Shown here one piece after another: positions 1 to 7,970 of a stretch of 64,000 nt of DNA (position 1 is its first letter; each line of letters begins with the position of its first letter). The stretch spans positions 4,650,001 through 4,714,000 of the forward strand of contig NZ_JAPEOZ010000001.1 of assembly GCF_026340655.1 (NCBI RefSeq). Reading direction: 5' to 3'. A program made the position numbers and the translations under genes. The notes under the pieces are model-generated. The model was not told the DNA's origin. It worked only from the letters and a program-made list of their open reading frames with translations, and did not search any database. The DNA comes from Streptomyces sp. NBC_01275 (GTDB taxonomy: Bacteria; Actinomycetota; Actinomycetes; Streptomycetales; Streptomycetaceae).

Positions 1-1736
1 CTGACGAAGCCGCCGTCGGGGCCGTAGACCACGGCCTGGAGACCGTTGTCGCCGACGCGGCCGGGGTCGAGGGTGACCTGTACCTTGCCGCGGGCGCCGG
101 GCCTGCCGAGGTCGAAGGGGACGTTGATGACCGAGGCCACGGGCAGGCCCGCGGACTGCTCCGTGGTCGCCGCCTCCGCCGCCGCCCGGCCCGGCAGGGT
201 GCCGGTCAGGATCGTCGTGAGGACGAGGACCACGACGGAGACGACGACCTCGGCGAGCACGGACCGGCGAAGGGCCCGCTTACGGGCGTCCTCGGCGGGC
301 GTGAGGGACGGCTGCTTCTCGGCGGGCGGGGGCGGGGGCGAAGGCGGGGGCGTCTCCCTGACCTCGACCGTCGTCGACGCCGAACCGTCGGCTGCCCGGG
401 CCGCCAGGACGGGCACCCGGGACTTGTTCTCTACCGCAGCCTTCTCTGCCGAAGCCTTCTCCGCCGGAGCCACTGTCACGGTCGCCTCCTTCGTCTTCGT
501 CTTCGTCTCCTTCGTCGCAGTGCCCTGGGTCACCGTCCGCCGGGACCACGCGCCCGCCATCAGCAGCAGCACCACCGCGACCAGCTTCGCGAGCAGGACG
601 CGGCCGTACGTCGTGTCCGTCAGCGCGGCCGTGGAGCCGAGGCCGCGCCAGGACTGGTAGACGCCGGTCACCACCAGGACGGTCACGGACAGGCCGGCCA
701 CGCGGGAGAAGCGCATGACCACCCGGGAGGGCACGGAGGCCCGGGGGAGCAGGGTGAGCAGGGCGACCAGGCCGCCCAGCCACACCGCCATCGCCAGCAG
801 GTGCAGCACCGCGGAGGTCATCGCCACCGGGACCTGGATGCCGGCGGACGCGTGTTCGGCGCCCGCCCAGGTCAGGGCGAGGCCCACGGCGAGCACGGCG
901 CCCACCACGAGCGCGGCGCGGGACGGCTCGGCGCGCCTGCGCTGTCGTACGAGGACGAAGAGGGCCGCGGCGAGCAGGACCAGCCGTGCCAGCAGGGCCA
1001 GGCCGGGGCGGCCGGTCAGGGTGCGGGCGAGACCGGACGGGTCGAGGGCGTCGGCCGGGCCGGTGCCCGCCTCGTAGGGGGCGCGCAGGAAGAACAGGAA
1101 GACCGAGGAGCCCGCCAGGGTCCAGGCGCCGATCAGCAGCGGGCGGCGCAGGGGGCGGCTGTCCGGCGGACGGCATACGGCGATGAAGGCCGCCGTGCCG
1201 ACGAGGAGGGCCGCGGCGATGTACGCGAGGTAGCGGCCGATGTTGTAGAGGCCGTCGGTGAGGGGGTCCTCGGTGGCGTCGGAGGGCAGGACCGCCGCCG
1301 TCGGAGAGGGCTTGCCCACGGAGAAGGTGAAGGCGCCGGAGACCGGGTGGCTGTCCGCCGACACCACGCGCCAGGCCACCGTGAAGGTGCCGGTCGCGAG
1401 CTTCTCCGGCACGGCGACCCGGACCGTGTCCGAACGGCCCTCCACATGCCCCGACTTGCCCAGCTTCAGACGCTGATTGTCCGGGTCGAGGACCCGGAAG
1501 GAGTCGTCGAGCAGGCCTACGGACTCGGTGAAGGCGAGGGTGATGCTGCGGGGTGAGGTCTTGACGACGCTTCCGTCGGCGGGATCGGTGGAGCGGAGCG
1601 CGGCGTGCGCCGAGGCCGGTCCGCCGCCGAGGAGCAGCAGGACCAGCACGGCGCCCAGCAGCACCAGCCCTTGAAGTCCCCTCCGCCCACTCCCGCTGTC
1701 CCTGCCGTGTCGTCCGTCATCGTGCCCTTCGCTCAC
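1..1736 (-). CDS. CopC-CopD fusion copper-resistance membrane protein (partial, runs off the left edge)
   Basis: The minus-strand reading frame from a GTG at 1736 stays open to the window edge. ACGGAG lies 7 bases before the GTG. After a hydrophobic signal segment ending in a PASAHA-like site comes a CopC domain, with the mature protein beginning HAALRSTDPADGS and a later SADSHPVSG carrying the second copper-type histidine. A CopD-like array of membrane helices follows, then a variable Pro/Glu/Lys linker and a further transmembrane segment. CopC binds copper outside the membrane and CopD is proposed to carry it in. The C-terminus lies outside the window. The gap to the SDR gene downstream is only 63 bp. 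The family call is firm; the copper role is inferred from the family. Confidence 0.85.
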   Translation of the reverse strand, partial: MSEGHDDGRHGRDSGSGRRGLQGLVLLGAVLVLLLLGGGPASAHAALRSTDPADGSVVKTSPRSITLAFTESVGLLDDSFRVLDPDNQRLKLGKSGHVEGRSDTVRVAVPEKLATGTFTVAWRVVSADSHPVSGAFTFSVGKPSPTAAVLPSDATEDPLTDGLYNIGRYLAYIAAALLVGTAAFIAVCRPPDSRPLRRPLLIGAWTLAGSSVFLFFLRAPYEAGTGPADALDPSGLARTLTGRPGLALLARLVLLAAALFVLVRQRRRAEPSRAALVVGAVLAVGLALTWAGAEHASAGIQVPVAMTSAVLHLLAMAVWLGGLVALLTLLPRASVPSRVVMRFSRVAGLSVTVLVVTGVYQSWRGLGSTAALTDTTYGRVLLAKLVAVVLLLMAGAWSRRTVTQGTATKETKTKTKEATVTVAPAEKASAEKAAVENKSRVPVLAARAADGSASTTVEVRETPPPSPPPPPAEKQPSLTPAEDARKRALRRSVLAEVVVSVVVLVLTTILTGTLPGRAAAEAATTEQSAGLPVASVINVPFDLGRPGARGKVQVTLDPGRVGDNGLQAVVYGPDGGFV

Positions 1737-1799
1737 ATCACCGCTCCGTCTTCGGACTCGTGTGCTCTGCACTAGGTACGGACGGGGGCCGCGTCCTGC

Positions 1800-2588
1800 T
1801 CACCAGGTCGGCCGGGCCGACGCCCCGCCGTCCACCACCAGGTCGTGCCCGGTCACCCAGGACGCGAGGGGCGAGGCCAGGAACACACAGGCGTCGCCGA
1901 CGTCCTCGGGTCGCCCCAGCCGGCCGACCGCGACCGCCTCCCGCCACCGCCGCACCCCCTCGGGCCAGGCCTCGGCCAGCCCCTCCCGCCCGATCAGGCC
2001 GGGCGAGACGGTGTTGACGCGGATGCCCCAGGGCCCGTACTCCTGTGCGGCCGCCCGGGCGTGCATCACGACCGCCGCCTTCGAGGCGCTGTAGTGGGCG
2101 TGCCCGGGGGCGGGCAGCCCCGCCTCCACGGAGGCGATGTGCGTGACGGTCCCTCCGCGCTCCCCTGCCCTCATGACGTCGGCCGCCGCCTGTGTGCAGG
2201 CGAACACACTGGTCAGGTTGGCGTCCACGACCGCCCGCCAGTCCGCCGCCGTCATCCCGGGCAGCGCCTGCACCGGCTGGACGCCCGCGTTGTTCACCAA
2301 CGCGTCGAGCCGTCCGCCGCCCCACTCGGCGGCCTCCCGCACCACTCGCCGGCACTCGTCCTCGACGGTGAGATCGGCGCGCAGGACGACCGCCCGGCCG
2401 CCCGCCTCCCGGACGGCCGAGGCGACTTCCTCCGCCGCCTGAACCGCCGTACGGCAGTGCAGCGCCACCGCCGCGCCCTCCTGCGCGAACCGCAGCGCGA
2501 TGCCCCGGCCCAGGCCGCCGCCCGCGCCCGTGATCAGGACCACCTGGCCCGCGGCCAGCTGTCCCACGGGCTTCCTCGGATTCGTCAT
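1800..2588 (-). CDS. SDR family NAD(P)-dependent oxidoreductase
   Basis: This is a classical short-chain dehydrogenase of 262 residues. The Rossmann motif TGAGGGLG is at about residues 20-27, LVNNAG is mid-protein, the catalytic YSASK is present, and the C-terminus ends in the usual GGASA-type tail. The start at 2588 is preferred because its ATG overlaps the TGA of the upstream cupin gene by 4 bases, a sign of translational coupling. An in-frame start 9 bases earlier also exists. It is the last gene of a four-gene operon with the acylase, the acyltransferase and the cupin. The substrate cannot be read from the sequence. Confidence 0.9.
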   Translation of the reverse strand: MTNPRKPVGQLAAGQVVLITGAGGGLGRGIALRFAQEGAAVALHCRTAVQAAEEVASAVREAGGRAVVLRADLTVEDECRRVVREAAEWGGGRLDALVNNAGVQPVQALPGMTAADWRAVVDANLTSVFACTQAAADVMRAGERGGTVTHIASVEAGLPAPGHAHYSASKAAVVMHARAAAQEYGPWGIRVNTVSPGLIGREGLAEAWPEGVRRWREAVAVGRLGRPEDVGDACVFLASPLASWVTGHDLVVDGGASARPTW

Positions 2589-3133
2589 GGTCGGCACAGT
2601 CGCGCGATCAGGGCGGCCCGGTCCGGGTGACGCGCCGTGAGGTCGGCGGCGTCGCCGTGCTCGTAGTCCGCGTAGGTGAAGCCGGGGGCCATCGTGCAGC
2701 CGAAGAAGGTCCAGGATCCCCCGGCGACCACCTGTGCGCCCATCCAGGTGCGGGCGGGCACGGTGAGCTGCGGATGCTGCCCGCCCAGGACGTCCGGTCC
2801 GAGCACGGCCGTACGGGAGGTCCCGTCCGGGGCGAGGAGCAGCAGGCGCAGCGGGTCGCCGAGGTAGAAGTGCCAGACCTCGTCGGTGGGCAGGCGGTGC
2901 AGGGCGGAGTGGTCGTCGGCGGTGAGCAGCGCGACGATCGCGGAGCCGGCGGGCCGGCCGTCGGGCTGCTCGGGGCCGGCCCAGGTACGGCGGAACAGGC
3001 CGCCCTCGCGGGGGATCGGCTCCAGGTCGTAGTGCGCGACGAGGTCCTGTGCGGTCACCGGCCGTACCGGCCGCACCTGCTCTCCCGGGGCCGCCAGTTC
3101 TTCGGGGGCCGCCAGTTCTTCGTCGGTCGTCAC
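2585..3133 (-). CDS. Cupin superfamily protein (DUF985 / cupin_5 type)
   Basis: The 182-residue protein matches the DUF985 cupin family. It has a conserved opening (DLVAHYDLEPIPREGG), the metal-site-like stretch LPTDEVWHFYLGDPL, a WMGAQV segment, and a terminal TFFGCTMAPGF-like strand. The GTG start at 3133 shares 4 bases with the stop of the acyltransferase gene upstream, and its own stop overlaps the SDR start, so it is in the middle of a coupled operon. A short Glu/Ala repeat (EELAAPEELAAP) sits at the N-terminus. The biochemical role of DUF985 is unknown; a small-molecule-binding or isomerase role is only a guess. Confidence 0.85.
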   Translation of the reverse strand: MTTDEELAAPEELAAPGEQVRPVRPVTAQDLVAHYDLEPIPREGGLFRRTWAGPEQPDGRPAGSAIVALLTADDHSALHRLPTDEVWHFYLGDPLRLLLLAPDGTSRTAVLGPDVLGGQHPQLTVPARTWMGAQVVAGGSWTFFGCTMAPGFTYADYEHGDAADLTARHPDRAALIARLCRP

Positions 3134-3723
3134 CCCGGAAACGCTACCTCCCGTCGGAGGAAGGCGAGCTGGGACTTCTTCTCGGGCAGGTGGACGTCCG
3201 GGAGGTCGATCTCCGGGAGCGTGACGACCGGTCCCGCCTCGAAGCCCTGCCGCAGGAAACGGGCGACCGCCTTCTCGTTGCGCACGTCGGGGTCCACGAC
3301 GACCCTGCGCCGGTCCAGTCCGACCAGGACGTACGACGCGAACACCCCCATCAGCGCCGCCGACCAGCCCGACCGCACGCCCCGTTCCCCGGAGGGCGCG
3401 AGCAGGACGTGGACGCCGATGTCGCCGGGCTCGACCTCGTAGCACTCGCTGACGCGGTCCTCGGTCGGCTCGTAGGTCTGCAGCAGCCCGACCGGGTCGC
3501 CGTCCAGCTCGACCAGGAAGGCGTGGTGGGTGTCGAGGCCGGCCATATGGGCGTAGACCTCGGCGACCTGGTCCCGGGTCAGGCCGTTCATGCCCCAGAA
3601 GGCGGACCGCTCCTCGCTCACCCAGCCGTGGACGACGTCCGCGTCCCGCTCGGCGTCCAGGGGGCGGATGCCGACGGTCCCGAAGCCGTTCGCGGTCTCC
3701 TGGTGCACGTAGGTGTCAGACAT
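3130..3723 (-). CDS. GNAT acyltransferase of the siderophore type (Acetyltransf_8 / IucB-MbtK-like)
   Basis: The 197-residue protein fits the Acetyltransf_8 branch of the GNAT fold, whose known members acylate hydroxylated lysine or ornithine side chains during hydroxamate siderophore assembly. The fold landmarks are seen in order: an N-terminal RPLDAERDADVVHGWV, a central GIHV-like strand (DIGVHVLLAP), an acetyl-CoA loop region (GERGVRSG) and a C-terminal VVDPDVRNEKAVARFLRQGF. Its start overlaps the end of the acylase gene by 8 bases and its stop overlaps the cupin start by 4. Sitting in an operon that begins beside an iron box strengthens the siderophore reading. The acyl donor and acceptor are unknown. 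Confidence 0.82.
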   Translation of the reverse strand: MSDTYVHQETANGFGTVGIRPLDAERDADVVHGWVSEERSAFWGMNGLTRDQVAEVYAHMAGLDTHHAFLVELDGDPVGLLQTYEPTEDRVSECYEVEPGDIGVHVLLAPSGERGVRSGWSAALMGVFASYVLVGLDRRRVVVDPDVRNEKAVARFLRQGFEAGPVVTLPEIDLPDVHLPEKKSQLAFLRREVAFPG

Positions 3724-5917
3724 CGCTCTGCTCGCTCTCCTTCGTCAGGCGCTCCCAGTCCGTGACGACCGGGGCCAGTTCGCCCTCGAGCCACAGGGGG
3801 AGCTGGTCGTGGTGGTGGGGGTGGCCGGGGACGCCGGACGCGCCGAAGGGGACGACCCACAGGCTGTCCTCGCGGCGGGCCAGGTCCCACACGTAGCGGG
3901 CGGCCGGACCGCGCGCGGCCCGGTCGGTCCAGCCGGGCACGGCCGAGGTGCACAGCACGCAGTCGTGGTCGCCGGAGAGCGCGGGGGCCTCGTACGACGG
4001 GTCGGGCAGGGCCCGCCAGGGGGCGAGGCGGTGGGTGTCGCCCCAGCGGGCGGCCGACTCGCCTGCGCCCTCCAGCCCTGTCACCTCCCGCTCGGCGACC
4101 TCCAGCCCTGCACCCTCCCGCTCGGCGCCCTCCAGCCCTCCGACCTCCTGCCCCGCGACCTCCTCGACGGCCTCCCGGACCAGTGCCGGGCGGTCGACGC
4201 CGTACGACTCCTCGGCGCGCAGCAGGTGTTCGAGGGCGAAGCCGATGCGGGGGAGGAGGGCCAGCCAGGGGAGGAGGACCTCGGGGTAGGCGGGCGGGTC
4301 GGTCAGGGCGGCGAAGGCCGGCTGGGCGGCGAAGCGGCGCACCAGCGCGCTGCGCACCGCCGCGTACCGGGCCGCGTCCTGGCTGTCGGCGTCCATCCGG
4401 CGGTTCCAGCGCAGCAGGCGGTCGCGGAGCGCGGCGGCCGGGGCGGTCAGGTCGTCGAGCGCGGCCAGGTGCTCCAGGAGCGGTGCGGCGGAGGCCAGAT
4501 ACGTGTCCGTGTGGATCGCCGGCATGTCCGCCGCGCCCCATTTCCGTTCCCGCCGCTCGTCGAGCAGCGCGCGGATGCGGTCGGCGCGGTGCGGCGGGGC
4601 GAACTCGACGCCCAACTCCGCGGCGGGCCCGCGCTGGTTGGCCATGACCGCGACGCCGTCGGTGAGGTCGGCGCGGGGCATCTCGTGCCAGCCGGTCCAC
4701 TCGTGGCCGCTCTCCCAGGCGGGGACGAGGCGGGTGCCGTTGGCCTCGGCGCGCACCGGCACCCGGCCCGCGACCCGGTGCAGCAGGCCGCCCTCGGTGT
4801 CGGCGGCCTGGACGACGTTGACCGGCTCGGCCCAGCGGTCGAAGGCGCGGTCGACGTCGGCGACCCGGCGGGCGCGCAGCAGCGGGAGCAGCGCGCCGAA
4901 GCCGAGGTCGGCGGTGACGCGGGGCGGGTAGCGCAGGGCGAGGGCGAGCGGGGCGCCGTCGTCGAGGCCCTCGGGGCCGCCGGCGATCACGGGCCCGCGC
5001 TCGGTCTCCAGGACCTCCACCTCGACCGCCTCGACGGTCTGCTCCCCCGCCACCCGCACGAGTTCGGTGTGCCGGGCGACCCGCCGCCAGGTCCCGTCGG
5101 GGCCGAGGGCCTCGACGCCCGCGCCGGTGCGGCGCAGCCGTTCGCGGTAGAGGTCCTGGTAGTCGGCCATGGCGTTGGTGATGGCCCAGGCGACGGCGCC
5201 GGTGTGGCCGAAGTGGGCGATGCCGGGGACGCCCGGGACGGCGAGGCCGACGACGTCGAACTCGTCGCAGGCGAGGCGGATCTGCTGGTAGACCCCGGGG
5301 TCCTCGATGAAGCGGTGCGGGTCGCCGGCGATGACCGGCTGGCCGGTGACCGTGCGGTCGCCGCTCACCAGCCAGCCGTTGCTGCCGGAGGTGCCGGGTC
5401 CGTCGGTGGCGAACAGGCCGACGGCTTCGGGCCCGAGGTGGCGGGCGGCCTCCTCGCGCCACAGCTTGGCGGGGAACCCGGCGAACAGGATGTGCGTGCT
5501 CAGCCAGACGGCGAGCGGGGTCCAGGGCTCCCAGCGACCGGGGGCGAGACCGGCCTGCCGGAACTCCGGGGACGGGAACGACGTAGAAGAGTCGCCCGGG
5601 CGTTCGTCGAGACCCTCGTTGACGCCGTCGACGTAGGCCCGGACCCACTCGGCGGTCTCCGGGTCGTCGTGTTCCAGGGCGTCGAAGCAGCGGCGGGCCG
5701 TGTCGGCGAGGCGGGCGCGGCGGGCGAACACGTCCCAGGCCAGCGCCTCCGCGCCCAGGAAGGACGCCGAGGTGCCCTGCGCGCGGTGCCGTTCGACCTC
5801 CAGTTGCCAGGCGCGGTCGCGGGCGGTGACCAGACCCTGGAGGCGGGCCAGCTCGAGGGCGTCGTCGGCCCGCAGATGCGGGACGCCCCAGGCGTCCCGG
5901 TAGATATCGGTGGTCAC
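3716..5917 (-). CDS. Penicillin acylase family Ntn hydrolase, no signal peptide
   Basis: At 733 residues this has the length and layout of a penicillin amidase precursor. The autocatalytic junction is visible as GTSGSNGW, with the predicted N-terminal nucleophile serine near residue 179, preceded by an alpha-chain-like region and followed by the beta-chain motifs PGVPGIAHFGHTG and AWAITNAMADYQDLY. No Sec or Tat signal is seen at the N-terminus (MTTDIYRDAWGVPHL), so it may act in the cytoplasm. It heads the operon with the acyltransferase, cupin and SDR genes and starts 20 bp from an iron box. Known relatives cleave beta-lactams, quorum lactones, or the acyl tail of pyoverdine precursors (PvdQ). 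Which applies here is not shown. Confidence 0.88.
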   Translation of the reverse strand: MTTDIYRDAWGVPHLRADDALELARLQGLVTARDRAWQLEVERHRAQGTSASFLGAEALAWDVFARRARLADTARRCFDALEHDDPETAEWVRAYVDGVNEGLDERPGDSSTSFPSPEFRQAGLAPGRWEPWTPLAVWLSTHILFAGFPAKLWREEAARHLGPEAVGLFATDGPGTSGSNGWLVSGDRTVTGQPVIAGDPHRFIEDPGVYQQIRLACDEFDVVGLAVPGVPGIAHFGHTGAVAWAITNAMADYQDLYRERLRRTGAGVEALGPDGTWRRVARHTELVRVAGEQTVEAVEVEVLETERGPVIAGGPEGLDDGAPLALALRYPPRVTADLGFGALLPLLRARRVADVDRAFDRWAEPVNVVQAADTEGGLLHRVAGRVPVRAEANGTRLVPAWESGHEWTGWHEMPRADLTDGVAVMANQRGPAAELGVEFAPPHRADRIRALLDERRERKWGAADMPAIHTDTYLASAAPLLEHLAALDDLTAPAAALRDRLLRWNRRMDADSQDAARYAAVRSALVRRFAAQPAFAALTDPPAYPEVLLPWLALLPRIGFALEHLLRAEESYGVDRPALVREAVEEVAGQEVGGLEGAEREGAGLEVAEREVTGLEGAGESAARWGDTHRLAPWRALPDPSYEAPALSGDHDCVLCTSAVPGWTDRAARGPAARYVWDLARREDSLWVVPFGASGVPGHPHHHDQLPLWLEGELAPVVTDWERLTKESEQSDV

Positions 5918-5936
5918 CCTACGGACTCGCTTTGCT

Positions 5937-5955
5937 TTAGGTTAGCCTTGCCTAA
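5937..5955. promoter_or_regulatory. Iron box (DmdR/IdeR-type operator) between divergent genes
   Basis: The 19-bp sequence TTAGGTTAGCCTTGCCTAA closely fits the actinobacterial DtxR-family iron box consensus TTAGGTTAGGCTNNCCTAA. It lies 20 bp upstream of the acylase operon (minus strand) and about 40 bp upstream of the siderophore-interacting protein gene (plus strand), so one repressor dimer pair could shut both transcripts when iron is plentiful. Confidence 0.85.
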
Positions 5956-5995
5956 GTAATCGGTGGGGAAAGCGTACGCGAGAGGTGAAGAGACG

Positions 5996-6727
5996 ATGGC
6001 GCAGGGGCGGGGCTGGGAGGGCGCGGTCCTCAGGTTGATGCGGGCGAAGGACTTCACCTTCACCGTCACGGGCGGCGAGGACGTCACCGCCCGCTTCCGC
6101 CGGGTGCGCCTCACCGACGGCGGGCTGCTCGCCGCTGCCGGCGTCCACCCCACGATGTGGGTCCGGCTGTGGTTCGACAACGCGGGCAGGCCGCACCAGC
6201 GGGCGTACACCCTGGTCGACCCCGACCCGCAGGCCGGCACGTTCTCCCTGGAGTTCGCCCTGCACGAGGGTGCGGCGAGCGACTGGGCGCGGACGGCGAA
6301 GCCCGGCGACACCATCGAGGCGACCGTCCAGGGCACCGGCTTCGAGGAGCCGTCCCCCGCTCCCTCCCACGTCCTCGCGATCGGCGACCCGGCCTCCCTG
6401 CCCGCCCTCAACTCCCTGCTCGACGCGCTCGGCTCCGCCCCGGCGACCGTCTGGTTCGAGGGCGCGCCGGACGACACGCGCGACCTCCCGTTCCGGGCCG
6501 CCCCAGGCCGCCACGAGATACGGCGCGTGCCCCGCCGCGACGCCGGCGCCCACCTGGTCGAGCGGGTGCGGGCCGAGCTGCCCGCGCTGCTGACGGCCAC
6601 CCCCGACCCGTACGTCTGGATCGCCTGCGACACCCGGACCACCCGCGCGCTGTCGGCGTACGTCCGCAAGGAGCTGGGCGTGCCCAAGGAGCGGATGCAC
6701 GCGCTGGGGTACTGGCGGGCGGCCTGA
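5996..6727 (+). CDS. Siderophore-interacting protein (FAD-dependent ferric-siderophore reductase)
   Basis: The 243-residue protein has the two-domain SIP layout. An N-terminal FAD-binding barrel carries the flavin motif QRAYTLVD and a FALHEGAASDWA segment, and a C-terminal NAD(P)H-type domain carries VLAIGDPASLPALNSLLD and the conserved tail KERMHALGYWR. It reduces ferric siderophores in the cytoplasm to free the iron. The ATG at 5996 was chosen because AGGTGAAGAG precedes it; an in-frame GTG at 5963 lies almost on the iron box and is less likely. Control by the iron box is inferred from position. Confidence 0.9.
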   Translation: MAQGRGWEGAVLRLMRAKDFTFTVTGGEDVTARFRRVRLTDGGLLAAAGVHPTMWVRLWFDNAGRPHQRAYTLVDPDPQAGTFSLEFALHEGAASDWARTAKPGDTIEATVQGTGFEEPSPAPSHVLAIGDPASLPALNSLLDALGSAPATVWFEGAPDDTRDLPFRAAPGRHEIRRVPRRDAGAHLVERVRAELPALLTATPDPYVWIACDTRTTRALSAYVRKELGVPKERMHALGYWRAA

Positions 6728-6752
6728 CCGCGCACGCGGCATGATCGGTGCC

Positions 6753-7334
6753 ATGGACGTCACCCTTCACCTCGCCCAGGACCCCGAGGCCGACGAACTC
6801 CTCGGCCGCTCCCCGCTCGCCGCGCTGGTCGGGATGCTGCTGGACCAGCAGGTTCCGATGGAGTGGGCGTTCAAGGGACCCCGGACCATCGCCGACCGGC
6901 TCGGCGCGAACGACCTCGACGCGCACGACATCGCCGCCCAGGACCCGGAGACGTTCGCCGCGCTGCTCTCCGAGAAGCCGGCCGTGCACCGCTACCCGGG
7001 CTCCATGGCCAAGCGCGTCCAGCAGCTGTGCCAGTACCTCGTCGAGCACTACGACGGTGACGCGAGCGCAGTCTGGGACGGGGTCGGCAGCGGCAGGGAG
7101 CTGCTGAAGCGGCTGGAGGAGCTGCCCGGGTTCGGCAAGCAGAAGGCGCAGATCTTCCTGGCCCTGCTCGGCAAGCAGCTCGGCGTACGGCCCACGGGCT
7201 GGCGGGAGGCCGCCGGAGCGTACGGCGCGGCGAAGTCCTTCCGCTCCGTCGCCGACATCACCGGACCGGAGTCGCTGGCCAAGGTGCGGGAGCACAAGCA
7301 GGAGATGAAGGCGGCGGCGAAGGCCAAGAAGTAG
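6753..7334 (+). CDS. HhH-GPD base-excision DNA repair protein
   Basis: The 193-residue protein is a helix-hairpin-helix-GPD DNA glycosylase-like protein. It has the signature LVGMLLDQQVPMEWAFKGP near the N-terminus, the hairpin LEELPGFGKQKAQIFLALLGKQ around residue 125, and a Lys/Ala-rich tail. Proteins of this actinobacterial group are annotated as base-excision repair proteins, but their damage substrate has not been defined as far as I know. An in-frame ATG lies 12 bases earlier; MDVTLHLAQD is taken as the start because it is the usual opening of the family. It follows the SIP gene by 25 bp and could be co-transcribed. Confidence 0.85.
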   Translation: MDVTLHLAQDPEADELLGRSPLAALVGMLLDQQVPMEWAFKGPRTIADRLGANDLDAHDIAAQDPETFAALLSEKPAVHRYPGSMAKRVQQLCQYLVEHYDGDASAVWDGVGSGRELLKRLEELPGFGKQKAQIFLALLGKQLGVRPTGWREAAGAYGAAKSFRSVADITGPESLAKVREHKQEMKAAAKAKK

Positions 7335-7448
7335 GTCTTCACCCGCCTGCCCGCCCTCCCCCGCCCTCCCCCGGGGGGACTACTCCGTACGGGCGTATCT
7401 TGCGTCCGGCGTGCTGACTCGTGGGCGTGTCGTGGGGAGATGCCTCCC

Positions 7449-7760
7449 ATGAGCAGCCCCGCCCCCCGCCTCCCGCGCAGCCGCGCCTGGCTGCGGGTTC
7501 TCGTGCTGCTGCTCGCCCTCCTGGCGACGGGCGCGCCCGTCGAGGCGTCCGCGGCGCCCGTCGTCGCCGGCGAGATCGCCGAGTACGACGTCCTGGACGC
7601 GGCGCTGCGACCCGTCGCCGGCGCTCCCCGTCCCGTCGTACCCCTGCGCCCCGCGCCCCTCCCGGGGCCCGCGCCCGGCGTCCCGGACCGGTCGGCGCAC
7701 GCGTCGCCCCGGCCGCCGTACGCCCTGCGTGCCCTGCGCACCGTGGTCCTGCGCTGCTGA
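7449..7760 (+). CDS. Small secreted or membrane-anchored hypothetical protein
   Basis: The 103-residue protein begins with a positively charged stretch (PRLPRSRAWLR) followed by a hydrophobic core (VLVLLLALLATGAP) and an ASA-type site, so a signal peptide is likely. The remainder is rich in Pro, Arg and Val with no recognisable domain and ends LRALRTVVLRC, a single terminal cysteine. GGGAG lies 9 bases before the ATG. A 42-codon gene follows 52 bp later. The function is unknown. The call rests on codon bias and the signal peptide. Confidence 0.6.
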   Translation: MSSPAPRLPRSRAWLRVLVLLLALLATGAPVEASAAPVVAGEIAEYDVLDAALRPVAGAPRPVVPLRPAPLPGPAPGVPDRSAHASPRPPYALRALRTVVLRC

Positions 7761-7812
7761 CGGACGCCTGCGGAAGAAGGCCCGTCACATCACTCACGCG
7801 AGGGAAACAGCC

Positions 7813-7941
7813 ATGCCCACCGATCCCTACGCGGTCCTGCGCGCCCTGCTGCGCGCCGAGGCCGTCCGCAACACGCCGAAACCGCAGGCGAGGGTCGTCG
7901 AGCCGGAGGAGTCGGCCCCCAAGAACGACCAGGGCCGCTGA
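7813..7941 (+). CDS. Hypothetical 42-residue protein
   Basis: A very short gene starts at an ATG preceded by GAGGGAAA at good spacing. The product begins PTDPYAVLRALLRAEA, which would form an amphipathic helix, and ends in a charged, Pro/Glu-rich tail. Codon use fits the neighbours. It sits between the small secreted gene and the convergent HerA-like ATPase gene, whose stop is 30 bp away. There is no domain or known function; it is reported because of the ribosome site and the coherent amphipathic start. Confidence 0.55.
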   Translation: MPTDPYAVLRALLRAEAVRNTPKPQARVVEPEESAPKNDQGR

Positions 7942-7970
7942 TCTGCCGGCGGAGGCGGGCGACCCCTGGT

